A stretch of DNA of 64,000 bases from Bdellovibrio bacteriovorus HD100 (lineage in GTDB: Bacteria; Bdellovibrionota; Bdellovibrionia; Bdellovibrionales; Bdellovibrionaceae), in NCBI RefSeq assembly GCF_000196175.1, contig NC_005363.1, positions 3,162,001-3,226,000 of the forward strand, written 5' to 3'. The number at the start of each line of letters is the position of its first letter. The first letter of the stretch is position 1. The translations under genes were made by a program, and so were the position numbers. Below the pieces are notes generated by a model that saw nothing but the letters and a program-made list of their open reading frames with translations, ran no database searches and had not been told where the DNA came from. Positions 17,843-27,500 of the stretch are shown here, one piece after another.

Positions 17843-18681
17843 TTGCTGACAGTGGACTGGCATCCCGTCGTCATGCAGACCGCATGATCGAAGAGGGCCT
17901 GGTGACCGTGAACGGTAAACGCGTTTACGAGCTGGGTATCAAAGTTGATCCTCAAAGCGACCGTATTCTTGTTGATGGCAAGCCTCTGCGCAAGCCGCTG
18001 ACCCAGAAGATCTACGCTATTCTGAATAAACCCACCGGCGTTCTGACCACCATGGATGACCCGCATGACCGCCCAACAGTGGCGGAATACCTGACCGAGC
18101 TTCCAGTGCGCGTGTTCCCGGTAGGTCGTCTGGACTGGGACTCTGAAGGCATGCTGCTTTTGACCAACGATGGTGATTTCGCCAACAAGGTCATGCACCC
18201 AAAAGCTGAAGTAACCAAAACTTACCTGGTGAAACTGAACGGCAAACCTGAACCATTCCAGTTGGAAAAGCTTAAAAAAGGCGTTTCCATCGTGGGCGGC
18301 AAAGTTTCTGCCCGTCACATTGAAAAGATCAAAAAGACCGGCGACAACAAATCTGAAAAGTACGAATGGTACAAAATCGTGATCACTGAGGGTAAAAACC
18401 GTCAGATCCGTCAGATGTTCGCAAAAATCGGTTTTGATGTGATGAGACTTCAGCGTGTGGCGATCGGTCGTCTGCGTATGGGGGCGGTAAAAACCGGCGA
18501 ACTGGTTTATCTGAACGATGCCGCTGTTCAACGTGTCTTCCTGGCGGATGATCCGGAAGAGATCAAAACAAAACGCACTTACAAGGGCCGCGCCACTTCT
18601 GAAAAGAAAACGGCGAAACCGGCTTCCAAAGTGAAGACCACCAAGAAACCAAGCAAATACAAAAACGGTAAAAAAGTTTAA
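17797..18681 (+). CDS. rluB: rRNA pseudouridine synthase, RsuA/RluB family
   Basis: RluB-type enzymes convert a uridine of 23S rRNA helix 90 to pseudouridine. An S4 RNA-binding domain occupies residues about 8-55 (VRLNKLIADSGLASRRHADRMI). The catalytic core has GRLDWDSEGMLLLTNDG (about 109-125), with the catalytic Asp in G-R-L-D, and KTYLVKLNG, then GKNRQIRQMFAKIG (about 198-211). The basic C-terminal tail (Lys/Thr/Pro-rich, about 255-294) is not part of the core and may aid ribosome binding. RsuA (16S) versus RluB (23S) cannot be fully separated by eye; length and tail favour RluB. Confidence 0.88.
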   Translation: MSENNSSERVRLNKLIADSGLASRRHADRMIEEGLVTVNGKRVYELGIKVDPQSDRILVDGKPLRKPLTQKIYAILNKPTGVLTTMDDPHDRPTVAEYLTELPVRVFPVGRLDWDSEGMLLLTNDGDFANKVMHPKAEVTKTYLVKLNGKPEPFQLEKLKKGVSIVGGKVSARHIEKIKKTGDNKSEKYEWYKIVITEGKNRQIRQMFAKIGFDVMRLQRVAIGRLRMGAVKTGELVYLNDAAVQRVFLADDPEEIKTKRTYKGRATSEKKTAKPASKVKTTKKPSKYKNGKKV

Positions 18682-18693
18682 AGCCATTTCATT

Positions 18694-19590
18694 ATGAAAA
18701 ACATGAACCCACGTCTTCGCGGATCTTTGGAAATTTCTGTAGCGAGCGTGGGTTTTGGTTTTTTGGGGATCTTCGGTAAATGGGCTTTCCAGTCGGGACT
18801 GTCCGTCGGTGAGCTGCTGTCTTACCGCTTTGCTCTGGCGGCGGTGCTTTTGTGGATCTTCCTGCTTTTGTTCCGGCCTTCCTGGGTGCGACTGAGCGTG
18901 CGCCAGATCGTGATCGCGGCTTTGCTGGGGATCTTTGGTTATGCCTTCTTTTCCACCCTTTACTTCACAGCCGTCGATGGCCTGAGCATTACTCTGGCAG
19001 CGCTGCTGCTTTACACGTACCCTTTCTGGGTAAATGTCTTTTCCCACTTTTTTACCCAGGACAAAATCTCCGGGAAAGAAGCCCTGTGTTTGGTGGCGGC
19101 CTCCTCGGGTCTGGTGATGCTGCTGTGGGGGCATATCGAAGTTAAAAATATCTGGGCCGTGGCCGCGGGGCTGGGCGCCGCCATCAGCTACGCAATTTAC
19201 GTTTTACTGTCCGGTCGCCTGCAAAAGAATGTGCGCCCTATCACTTCAGCCCTTTATGTGATCACCTTCGGTGCGCTGGCTCTTTCGCTTTTCCATCATC
19301 CCCACTATTCCGCGATCAGCAACCTGAGTGATATTCAAGCCACCAGCATCCTGGGGCTGGCCTTTGTCTGCACAATCATCCCACTGACGCTGGAACTGGC
19401 CGCTTTGCAAAAACTAAAAAGCACCGAAGTGGCTTTGTTGATGATGATTGAGCCGATCACCGCCGCCCTGATGGGTGCTTTGATCTTCCATGAACGGCTC
19501 ACGCCCGTGCAACTGCTTGGCGCCCTGGTCATCGGTGCAGCCCTGGTCACGAACACTCTCTATTCACGACCGACCCCGTCTGCCGACTAG
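18694..19590 (+). CDS. EamA (DMT superfamily) transporter
   Basis: The 298-residue protein has about ten hydrophobic segments in two EamA repeats. The first repeat has FGKWAFQSGLSVGELLSYRFALAAVLLW and YFTAVDGLSITLAALLLYTYPFWV; the second ends LKSTEVALLMMIEPITAALMGALIFHERLTPVQLLGALVIG. These P-x-x-x-x-x-x-x-x-F-x-E-R-L-T endings are typical of RhaT/EamA drug/metabolite transporters. It probably exports or imports a small metabolite. The gene follows rluB by 12 nt and may be read through from it. Substrate unknown. Confidence 0.88.
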   Translation: MKNMNPRLRGSLEISVASVGFGFLGIFGKWAFQSGLSVGELLSYRFALAAVLLWIFLLLFRPSWVRLSVRQIVIAALLGIFGYAFFSTLYFTAVDGLSITLAALLLYTYPFWVNVFSHFFTQDKISGKEALCLVAASSGLVMLLWGHIEVKNIWAVAAGLGAAISYAIYVLLSGRLQKNVRPITSALYVITFGALALSLFHHPHYSAISNLSDIQATSILGLAFVCTIIPLTLELAALQKLKSTEVALLMMIEPITAALMGALIFHERLTPVQLLGALVIGAALVTNTLYSRPTPSAD

Positions 19591-19741
19591 TTCCAAAGTC
19601 CAAAGTCTTGTGAAAATCTCAAAGACTCTTCAACAACTTCAGTTTCATTGTCTCAATCTGAAACACTTATCCGCGAACAAATCATAATTGTATTAGTTGG
19701 CGGCAACAAACTGGACTTGGACTCTCGCAATCTGTTAAGAA

Positions 19742-19749
19742 GCCGATAA
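19742..19749 (+). promoter_or_regulatory. Sigma-28-like -10 element GCCGATAA before fibre gene 1
   Basis: A perfect GCCGATAA ends 7 nt before the ATG at 19757. The flanks are conserved at fibre gene 2 (CTGTTAA-R-AA before, GAA after). No Shine-Dalgarno is seen. A TAAA-type -35 at the expected distance is absent. A leaderless start is inferred. Confidence 0.5.
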
Positions 19750-19756
19750 GAATGAC

Positions 19757-22700
19757 ATGAGAAACGGAACGTATTCTGTCTTAATTCTCGTGTTCTTTTG
19801 GTCTGCGGTGGCCCTGGCTGCACCCAATTCTCTGACATATCAAGGACGTATCGTTAACTCCGACGGCAAGGGCCTGGAATACAACAACGTCAGCTTTCTT
19901 TTTGAAATCACAAATCCTTCCGGCACTTGCGTGCTTTATCGTGAACAGAAAAATGGTGTGAATCTTCAGAACTCGGGTGGTGTGTTTGACGTGCCGATTG
20001 GCTCGGGCACCAAGATGTTCCCGACGGATCCTCTGTACACTTTGATTGATTCCTTCAACAATGCCCGCTCTCACGACTGTTCCGGTGGCGCCACTTATAG
20101 TGCCGTGGCCGGTGATGCGCGTTTGTTGAAAGTGCAATTCCATGATGGTTCGGGCTGGAAGGTGATTTCACCGGCGAATGAAATTCGTTCTGTGCCTTAT
20201 TCTGCATACTCTTACTCAGCAGAACGTCTGGGCACCAAAACTGAAAGTGACTTCCTTGCCAAAGCGGGACTTCCCACGTGTCCGGCCAACACCTATCTGA
20301 CCTGGAATGGCACCGCCCTTTCCTGTGCGGGAATCAGTGGTGCCAATGGCGGCACGGTCACTGATGTTACTTCCACGAACTCTTACATCACCATCGCTAA
20401 TGGAAATTCGACTCCGGCTTTGACCCTGAACGTGGGCACTGCGGCTGGCACCGTGGCTGCGGGTAACGATGCCCGTTTTACTGATGCGCGTGTTCCAACT
20501 GGAGCTGCCGCCGGAGACCTGGATGGAACGTATCCCAATCCGTCCGTGGCAAAACTTCAGGGCACGGCGGTTTCCAACGCGGCTCCCGCCAGTGGAAACT
20601 TCCTGAAATACAATGGCACGGCGTGGACTCCTTCGACCATCGCCCAAAGTGATGTGACAGGACTTTCTGCGACTTTGAGTTCTTATATGACAGACGCTGA
20701 GTTCAGCACCGCCGTTGCCAACGCCGGTTGTGCGGCTCATGAAACCATGTACTGGAATGCGGTGGCGGGTTTTTCCTGTCAGGCAATCAATGTGTCTTTG
20801 GCCGGCGATGTCGGCGGGACGATCGGAGCTTCGTCTGTAAATAAAATCAAAGGTGTGACTGTCGATACCACCGGACTGGTGGCGGGTCAGGTTTTAAAGT
20901 ACGACGGAACCAAGTGGGCGCCAGCGGCGGACAATGACTCCAACTCGGGCGGTACAGTTACGAATATCGCGACGGGCACGGGTCTTTCCGGTGGACCGAT
21001 CACTTCCACGGGCACTATTTCTTTGGCCAACACTGCGGTGACTGCCGCTTCTTATGGTTCCACGACTCAAGTGGGCACTTTCACTGTTGATGCTCAGGGG
21101 CGTTTGACGGCGGCGAGCAATGCTGCCATTGCCTTCCCGGTGACGACGGTTGCAGGCCGCACTGGGGCTGTGACTTTGGATGTGGGCGATGTGGGTAACG
21201 GCGCTGGCAAGTACTTTATCTATCGCCCGAACAACACGGCTTGTACTGACGGCCAGGTTCTAAAATGGATCAACGCCAATTCCCGTTGGGAGTGTGCGAA
21301 CGACACCGACACTTCATCCGGTGGTACGATTACGAACATCGCGACGGGCACGGGTCTTTCCGGTGGACCGATCACTTCCACCGGGACAATTTCTTTGGCA
21401 AACACAGCGGTGACTGCCGCTTCTTATGGTTCCACAACTCAAGTGGGCACTTTCACTGTTGATGCTCAGGGGCGTTTGACGGCGGCGAGCAATGCTGCCA
21501 TCGCCTTCCCGGTGACGACGGTTGCAGGCCGCACTGGGGCTGTGGTTTTGGATGCAGCTGATATCACAAGTGGTGCAGGCAAATATCTGACCTATCGTCC
21601 AAACAACACGGCTTGTACTGATGGCCAGGTGTTAAAATGGGTCAATGCCAATTCCCGCTGGGAGTGCGGCACTGACACGGACACTTCTTCTGGCGGTACG
21701 GTGACGAACATCGCGACAGGAACCGGCCTGACCGGTGGTCCGATCACTTCTACAGGCACGATTGCATTGGCAAATACAGCGGTGACACCTGGTTCTTACA
21801 CGCGCGCTTCGATCACGGTGGATGCTCAAGGTCGTTTGACGGCGGCTTCCAGTGGGGCTGCCATCAATCTGACATCTGATGTGACTGGCACCCTGCCGAT
21901 TGCCAACGGCGGTACTGGAGCAACAACCGCTTTGGCGGCCTTCAATGGTCTTTCTCCTTTAACAACCAAAGGGGATGTTCTGGCTAACGATGGCACGAAC
22001 GACATCCGCCTGCCTGCGGGCACCAACGGTCAGGTTTTGACGGCGGATTCTGCTCAAGCTTCCGGTTTAAGATGGGCCACGCCAACTGTGGGCACTGTGA
22101 CAAATGTCACTGGCACAGCTCCCGTTCAGGTTGCGACCGGCACAACCACTCCGGTGATTTCCGTGGACCCGGCAACAACCGGCGCTCGCGGTGTTGTGCA
22201 GGTGGGTTCAGGGATCGCAGTTACTTCAGGCACGATCAGTGCGGATCCGGCGAACTTCCCGTCAGCCGTTCCTGTATCTAAAGGTGGTACGGGTGCGACG
22301 TCTTTGACGGCCGACCGACTGCTGGTTTCTAACGGCACAGGTTCTGCGGTGATTCCATTTACTTGCGGCACGGCCCAAATGCTGACCTTCAATGCGTCTG
22401 GCGTGATGGGATGTACAAACTTTGCTTCGACCGCCTTCTTTGCCAACGGCGGGAACACACTGGCTGGCAATGCCACGCTGGGAACGAACGACGCCTATTC
22501 TTTGGCACTGGAAACCAACAACGTCACACGCATGACAATCTCGAATGCGGGTTATGTCGGTATCGGCCAGACACCTGACACCAATGCGGGTCTGGCGGTG
22601 ATGGCTCCGGCGACAACCAAGTCCGCTTTGATCCTGAATTCCCCGGCTGCTGGTAAAGTTGAAATGGATTTCCTGCGCAATGGAACCTGGCTGGGTACTT

Positions 22701-24460
22701 TTGGTTACGCTAATGCCGCGACTTCTGATCTTTATGTTTCCAATGGCAGTAACGCACACATCATCTTTGATACGAACAATGTTGAAAAAATGAGAATCAC
22801 CAACGATGGCAGGGTCGGCATTGATGCTGAAAGCCCTGGCGCCCGCTTCCAGGTGGGTGAATGGAACGCAACTGCCAACTACAACGCCGTGTTTGTGGGC
22901 TCTTATCACAACACTCTGGGACAGGCTCAATTCGTGGGTAACTGGAACAGTGCCGGCTATTGGGGTATCGGCCCTGTGGCCAATCCTGCCAACAGCACCG
23001 TGGGAATTGGAAATGCCAATGCTCAAGGCGACTGGCGCGCGACTCAGGATTTGAAGCTGTTTGTTCCAGGCGGTTTGGGCCTGGGCGAAGCTCTTTCTCC
23101 GGAAAGAATCATTCACGTCAAAGGCACTGGTGGCGGCAATGACGACGTCTACATCCAGAGTATTGGTAATACCGGCGAACCCGCATACATTCTAACCAAA
23201 GCGCGTGGCAGCTCGGGCGCTGAAACGGCAGTGCTGGCGGGGGATTCCCTGGGCTTCCTGTCCATGCGTGGTTATGATGGTGCGGCCTACTATAGCGGTG
23301 CCAGCATTGCGAGTGTCGCGGAAGCCGATTTTGCCACGACAAAATCCGCCTACATGTCTTTCGCAACTCTGAACAACGGTTCATCTGGTGAAAAAATGCG
23401 TATCACTGGTGGTGGATATGTCGGTATTGGCACCAGCCTCCCGTCAGTAAAACTGCATGTTCAAGGTTCAACTTATTCTGCCTCGTCAGTAGCACTGGAA
23501 AGAAATGAAGATTCGATTTCAGGTCCGGGCATTCAGTTGATGAAGTCCCGCGGAACCTCCTCGGCCAAAACAGCGGTCGCCTCCGGAGATGTCCTGGGTA
23601 ACGTTCTGTTCAACGGTTACGGAGACGCCACCACCGTGGGTCTTGGCGGCCAAATTCAAAGCATCGCCTCTGCCACCTGGACATCCACTTCAGTCCCGGC
23701 GGACCTGGCCTTCCTGACCCACTCAGGCACTGGAAACGTCAGCATACCAACTGAACGCATGCGTATTTACAGCAACGGTTGGGTCACAATGGGTGCCAGC
23801 TCCGGCGCAACGGGTGGGGCTCCGCTTTATCTGAAAAACGCCTCAGCTCCTTACATCGGCTTTGAAGAGGTTGATGCCGCTCAGAAGTTCTTCATGGGAC
23901 TTGATGGTGGTAACTTCTGGATTCGTCCAGGCCCGACCACAGCCACCCCGGATGCAATCACCGTCACCAATGCCGGCAACGTTTATATTGGTGGCAATAC
24001 AGGTTCACGCAAGCTGTTCGTCAACGGTACTTCCGGTGGTACGGCAGCCTGGGAAAACTTATCTGATGCCCGGCTGAAGTCAGACATAGAAGTCATCCCT
24101 GATTCTCTAAAGAAAATCCTGTCTCTGCGCGGAGTGACCTTCAACTGGCGCCACGATGTCCGACCGGATCTGGATCTTATTGAGAAAAAAGACATGGGTG
24201 TGATCGCCCAGGACGTCGAACGTGTGTTCCCTGAAGCCGTCGACAAAGATGAGAAAGGCTTCCGTGCAGTGGCCTACACCAAATTGATCGGCCCGATGAT
24301 TGAAGCCTTTAAAGAGCTTTATAAGTCCGTATCCGGCGTTAAGGCCGAAGTCCTGGCTCAGAAGCGAGAAATCGCCTCTTTGAAGCAAGAGAACCAGGAG
24401 CTTCGTGAAGCGATCTGCGAGGTCAATCCCAAAGCTAAGGTCTGTATCAAAAAGAAATAA
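19757..24460 (+). CDS. Giant trimeric fibre adhesin 1 (phage-tail-like, C-terminal S74 chaperone; MAT-type)
   Basis: The 1567-residue exported protein has a signal peptide (ending VALA, about residue 21) and an N-terminal beta domain (NSLTYQGRIVNSDG). A shaft of Gly/Thr/Ala-rich repeats follows, including two near-identical 124-residue units (residues about 399-646) and a partial third. GGTGATT-like motifs (PIANGGTGATT, VSKGGTGATS) are typical of phage tail fibres. After about residue 925 it differs from fibre 2, so this is the likely tip. Residues about 1435-1530 are an endosialidase-type intramolecular chaperone with the self-cleavage motif SDARLK (Ser and Lys present) and GVIAQDVERVFPEAV. 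A coiled coil ends the protein. Such chaperones trimerise fibres and are then cut off. Similar proteins act in prey recognition in Bdellovibrio. Confidence 0.88.
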   Translation: MRNGTYSVLILVFFWSAVALAAPNSLTYQGRIVNSDGKGLEYNNVSFLFEITNPSGTCVLYREQKNGVNLQNSGGVFDVPIGSGTKMFPTDPLYTLIDSFNNARSHDCSGGATYSAVAGDARLLKVQFHDGSGWKVISPANEIRSVPYSAYSYSAERLGTKTESDFLAKAGLPTCPANTYLTWNGTALSCAGISGANGGTVTDVTSTNSYITIANGNSTPALTLNVGTAAGTVAAGNDARFTDARVPTGAAAGDLDGTYPNPSVAKLQGTAVSNAAPASGNFLKYNGTAWTPSTIAQSDVTGLSATLSSYMTDAEFSTAVANAGCAAHETMYWNAVAGFSCQAINVSLAGDVGGTIGASSVNKIKGVTVDTTGLVAGQVLKYDGTKWAPAADNDSNSGGTVTNIATGTGLSGGPITSTGTISLANTAVTAASYGSTTQVGTFTVDAQGRLTAASNAAIAFPVTTVAGRTGAVTLDVGDVGNGAGKYFIYRPNNTACTDGQVLKWINANSRWECANDTDTSSGGTITNIATGTGLSGGPITSTGTISLANTAVTAASYGSTTQVGTFTVDAQGRLTAASNAAIAFPVTTVAGRTGAVVLDAADITSGAGKYLTYRPNNTACTDGQVLKWVNANSRWECGTDTDTSSGGTVTNIATGTGLTGGPITSTGTIALANTAVTPGSYTRASITVDAQGRLTAASSGAAINLTSDVTGTLPIANGGTGATTALAAFNGLSPLTTKGDVLANDGTNDIRLPAGTNGQVLTADSAQASGLRWATPTVGTVTNVTGTAPVQVATGTTTPVISVDPATTGARGVVQVGSGIAVTSGTISADPANFPSAVPVSKGGTGATSLTADRLLVSNGTGSAVIPFTCGTAQMLTFNASGVMGCTNFASTAFFANGGNTLAGNATLGTNDAYSLALETNNVTRMTISNAGYVGIGQTPDTNAGLAVMAPATTKSALILNSPAAGKVEMDFLRNGTWLGTFGYANAATSDLYVSNGSNAHIIFDTNNVEKMRITNDGRVGIDAESPGARFQVGEWNATANYNAVFVGSYHNTLGQAQFVGNWNSAGYWGIGPVANPANSTVGIGNANAQGDWRATQDLKLFVPGGLGLGEALSPERIIHVKGTGGGNDDVYIQSIGNTGEPAYILTKARGSSGAETAVLAGDSLGFLSMRGYDGAAYYSGASIASVAEADFATTKSAYMSFATLNNGSSGEKMRITGGGYVGIGTSLPSVKLHVQGSTYSASSVALERNEDSISGPGIQLMKSRGTSSAKTAVASGDVLGNVLFNGYGDATTVGLGGQIQSIASATWTSTSVPADLAFLTHSGTGNVSIPTERMRIYSNGWVTMGASSGATGGAPLYLKNASAPYIGFEEVDAAQKFFMGLDGGNFWIRPGPTTATPDAITVTNAGNVYIGGNTGSRKLFVNGTSGGTAAWENLSDARLKSDIEVIPDSLKKILSLRGVTFNWRHDVRPDLDLIEKKDMGVIAQDVERVFPEAVDKDEKGFRAVAYTKLIGPMIEAFKELYKSVSGVKAEVLAQKREIASLKQENQELREAICEVNPKAKVCIKKK
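20951..21694 (+). repeat. Two tandem 372-bp repeat units in fibre gene 1
   Basis: Units 20951-21322 and 21323-21694 each encode 124 residues beginning GGTVTNIATGTGLSGGPITS (unit 2 has I for V). Much of the two is identical at the nucleotide level. A shorter third copy begins at 21695 (GLTGGPITSTGTIALAN) and then diverges. The same phase and length recur in fibre gene 2. Confidence 0.9.
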
Positions 24461-24468
24461 CCTCCATT

Positions 24469-24494
24469 AAATCCCTGAAAAAGCTCTGGGATTT
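24469..24494 (+). terminator. Possible terminator between the two fibre genes
   Basis: AAATCCC/GGGATTT form a perfect 7-bp stem with a 12-nt loop right after the fibre 1 stop. No T run follows beyond the stem, so termination is uncertain. Confidence 0.35.
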
Positions 24495-24517
24495 GCCTCA
24501 CGAATTCCTGTTAAAAA

Positions 24518-24525
24518 GCCGATAA
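24518..24525 (+). promoter_or_regulatory. Sigma-28-like -10 element GCCGATAA before fibre gene 2
   Basis: A perfect GCCGATAA ends 7 nt before the ATG at 24533, with the same flanks as at fibre gene 1. The block from CTGTTAA to the first codons is conserved between the two genes while the surrounding intergenic DNA is not. Confidence 0.5.
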
Positions 24526-24532
24526 GAACCAC

Positions 24533-27500
24533 ATGAGAAACGGAACGTATTTGATCGCAATACTCTCATTGCTCACGGGCATTTTCGCGTTGGCTTCGCC
24601 CAACTCGCTGACCTATCAAGGCCGCATTTTGAAATCCGACGGCCACGCTCTCGAGTACAACAACGTCAGCTTTCTCTTTGAAATCACCAGTCCTAACGGC
24701 AGTTGTGTAATTTATCGGGAACAAAAAGACGGCGTGAACATGGTGAATTCAGCCGGTGTGTTTGACGTACCAATCGGGTCCGGCACCAAACTTTTCCCGG
24801 CCGATCCTCTTTTCACTTTGCTTGAATCTTTCAACAACTCCAAAGTTCACAATTGTTTTGGTGGTTCCACCTATTCCGCACAAGCCGGCGACACACGCCT
24901 GCTGAAGGTGCAATTCCACGACGGTTCGGGCTGGAAGATCATCTCCCCTTCCAATGAAATCCGCACAGTTCCTTATGCAGCCTATGCCCTGTCTTCAGAG
25001 AAACTCGGAACCAAAACCGAAGAGGACTTCCTGCAGAAAGCCGGCTTGCCGACTTGCGCAGCAGGCACCTTCCTAAGCTGGAATGGCACCGCTTTAAGTT
25101 GTTCCGGCGTTTCTGGTGCCAATGGCGGTACTGTGTCCGATGTCACTTCGGCCAATGCTTATATCACTATCACCAATGGCACAACGACCCCACAGCTGAC
25201 TTTGAATGTAGGCCAAAATGCCAATCAAGTCGCAGCCGGAAATGATCCACGCTTCACTGATGCGCGCGTCCCGTCGGGTGCCGCCGCGGGCGACCTGGGT
25301 GGAACTTATCCAAATCCTTCAGTTGCTAAACTCCAGGGCGTAGCGGTTTCTGCCACAGCACCCACAAATGGGCACTTCTTAAAATTCAACGGCACACAGT
25401 GGTTGTCGGCACAGATCAGCACTTCAGATGTGAATGGCCTGAACACGACACTGGACAACTACATGACCGAAGCGGATTTTAACACAGCCGTCGCCAACGC
25501 CAACTGTGCGGCTCATCAGACAATGTATTGGAATGCTGTCACGGGCTTCAGCTGTCAGTCTATCAACGTCTCTGTTGCGGGTGATGTCAGTGGCACCATT
25601 GGTGCCGTGGCCGTGAATAAAATCAAAGGCATCACTGTCGACACAACAGGTTTGGTCGCCGGACAGGTGCTGAAATATGACGGCACCAAGTTCGCACCCG
25701 CCGCAGACAATGACGCCAATTCCGGCGGAACTGTGACCAACATCGCAACCGGCACGGGGCTTTCCGGAGGTCCAATCACTTCGACCGGCACGATCTCGCT
25801 GGCTAATACAGCGGTGACGGCCGCATCTTATGGTTCCAGCACTCAAGTCGGCACCTTCACCGTCGATGCCCAAGGGCGTCTGACGGCGGCAAACAATGCC
25901 GCCATTGCTTTCCCGGTGACGACGGTTGCAGGTCGCACGGGTGCGATTACTTTGGATGCTGCTGACATCGGCAGTGGTGCTGGTAAATATTTGACTTATC
26001 GTCCGAACAACACGGCTTGTACTGATGGCCAGGTTTTAAAATGGGTGTCTGCGAACAATCGGTGGGAGTGCGGTACTGATACTGACACTTCTTCCGGCGG
26101 TACTGTGACAAACATCGCAACCGGTACCGGTCTGTCTGGTGGTCCGATCACCTCCACCGGGACAATTTCTTTGGCCAACACGACAGTCACTCCGGCTGTT
26201 TATGGCTCCAACACACAAGTTGGAACTTTCACAGTTGATGCTCAAGGTCGCCTGACGGCGGCAAGCAACGCTGCCATCGCCTTCCCGGTCACAACCGTTG
26301 CTGGCCGCACTGGTTCTGTGACGTTGGATGTGGGTGATGTGGGTAATGGCGCTGGTAAATACTTTGTCTATCGTCCGAACAATACCGCTTGTACTGATGG
26401 CCAGGTTTTAAAATGGGTGTCTGCGAACAATCGATGGGAGTGCGGTACTGATACTGACACTTCTTCCGGCGGTACTGTGACCAACATCGCAACGGGCACT
26501 GGTTTGACAGGCGGCCCGATCACCTCCACCGGGACGATTGCATTAGCCAATACGACGGTAACGGCGGGATCTTACACTCGCGCTTCCATCACAGTGGATG
26601 CTCAAGGTCGTTTGACGGCGGCGTCCAGTGGCGCGGCAATCAATCTGGCTTCAGATATCACCGGCACTTTGCCGATTGCAAATGGCGGCACCGGGACGAC
26701 AACGGCTTTGGGGGCATTCAATGCGTTGTCTCCTCTGACAACCAAAGGGGACGTTCTGGTTCGCGATGCCACCAACAATATCCGTCTGCCGGTGGGTACA
26801 AACGGTCAGGTGCTGACTGCCGACAGTGCTGTTGCCGCGGGTGTAAAATGGGCGACTCCCAACGCGGGAACTGTGACCAATGTCTCTGGTACAGCGCCGG
26901 TTCAGGTGGCTACGGGCACTTCAACACCAGTGATTTCCGTTGATGCTGCGACAACGGGAGCTCGCGGTGTGGTTCAGGTGGGCTCGGGTATCGCGGTTTC
27001 CTCAGGCACTATCAGTGCTGATCCGGCGAACTTCCCGTCTGCCGTACCGGTATCCAAAGGTGGTACGGGCGCGACGTCTTTGACGGCCGACCGTCTGCTT
27101 GTTTCCAACGGCACAGGTTCTGCGGTGATTCCATTTACCTGCGGCACCGCACAGATGCTGACCTTCAATGCGTCGGGTGTGATGGGTTGTACGAGTTATT
27201 CTTCTTCGGGGATTTTTGCCAATGGCGGCAATAGCTTTGGTACTGCGGCAGTCCTGGGCACCAACGACGCCCAGTCTTTGACCTTTGAAACAGACGCCAA
27301 TCCCCGCATGACCATTCTTGCCACAGGCAAAGTCGGCGTGAACGAAACGGCTCCGACAGGGAACCTGCATCTTTCCAACACAGGGGCGGTGGACTTGCGC
27401 ATTCAGGACAAGTCCGGCACTCCGGTCACCATGCGCATTCTTTCCCAAGGTGGCGCGAACTATATTGAATCCGGTACGGATTTCACCAACACCACTTCAG

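Noticed and set aside
17839-19134. 431-codon minus-strand open frame
   Set aside because: Antisense to the RluB-type and EamA genes, which have clear motifs.
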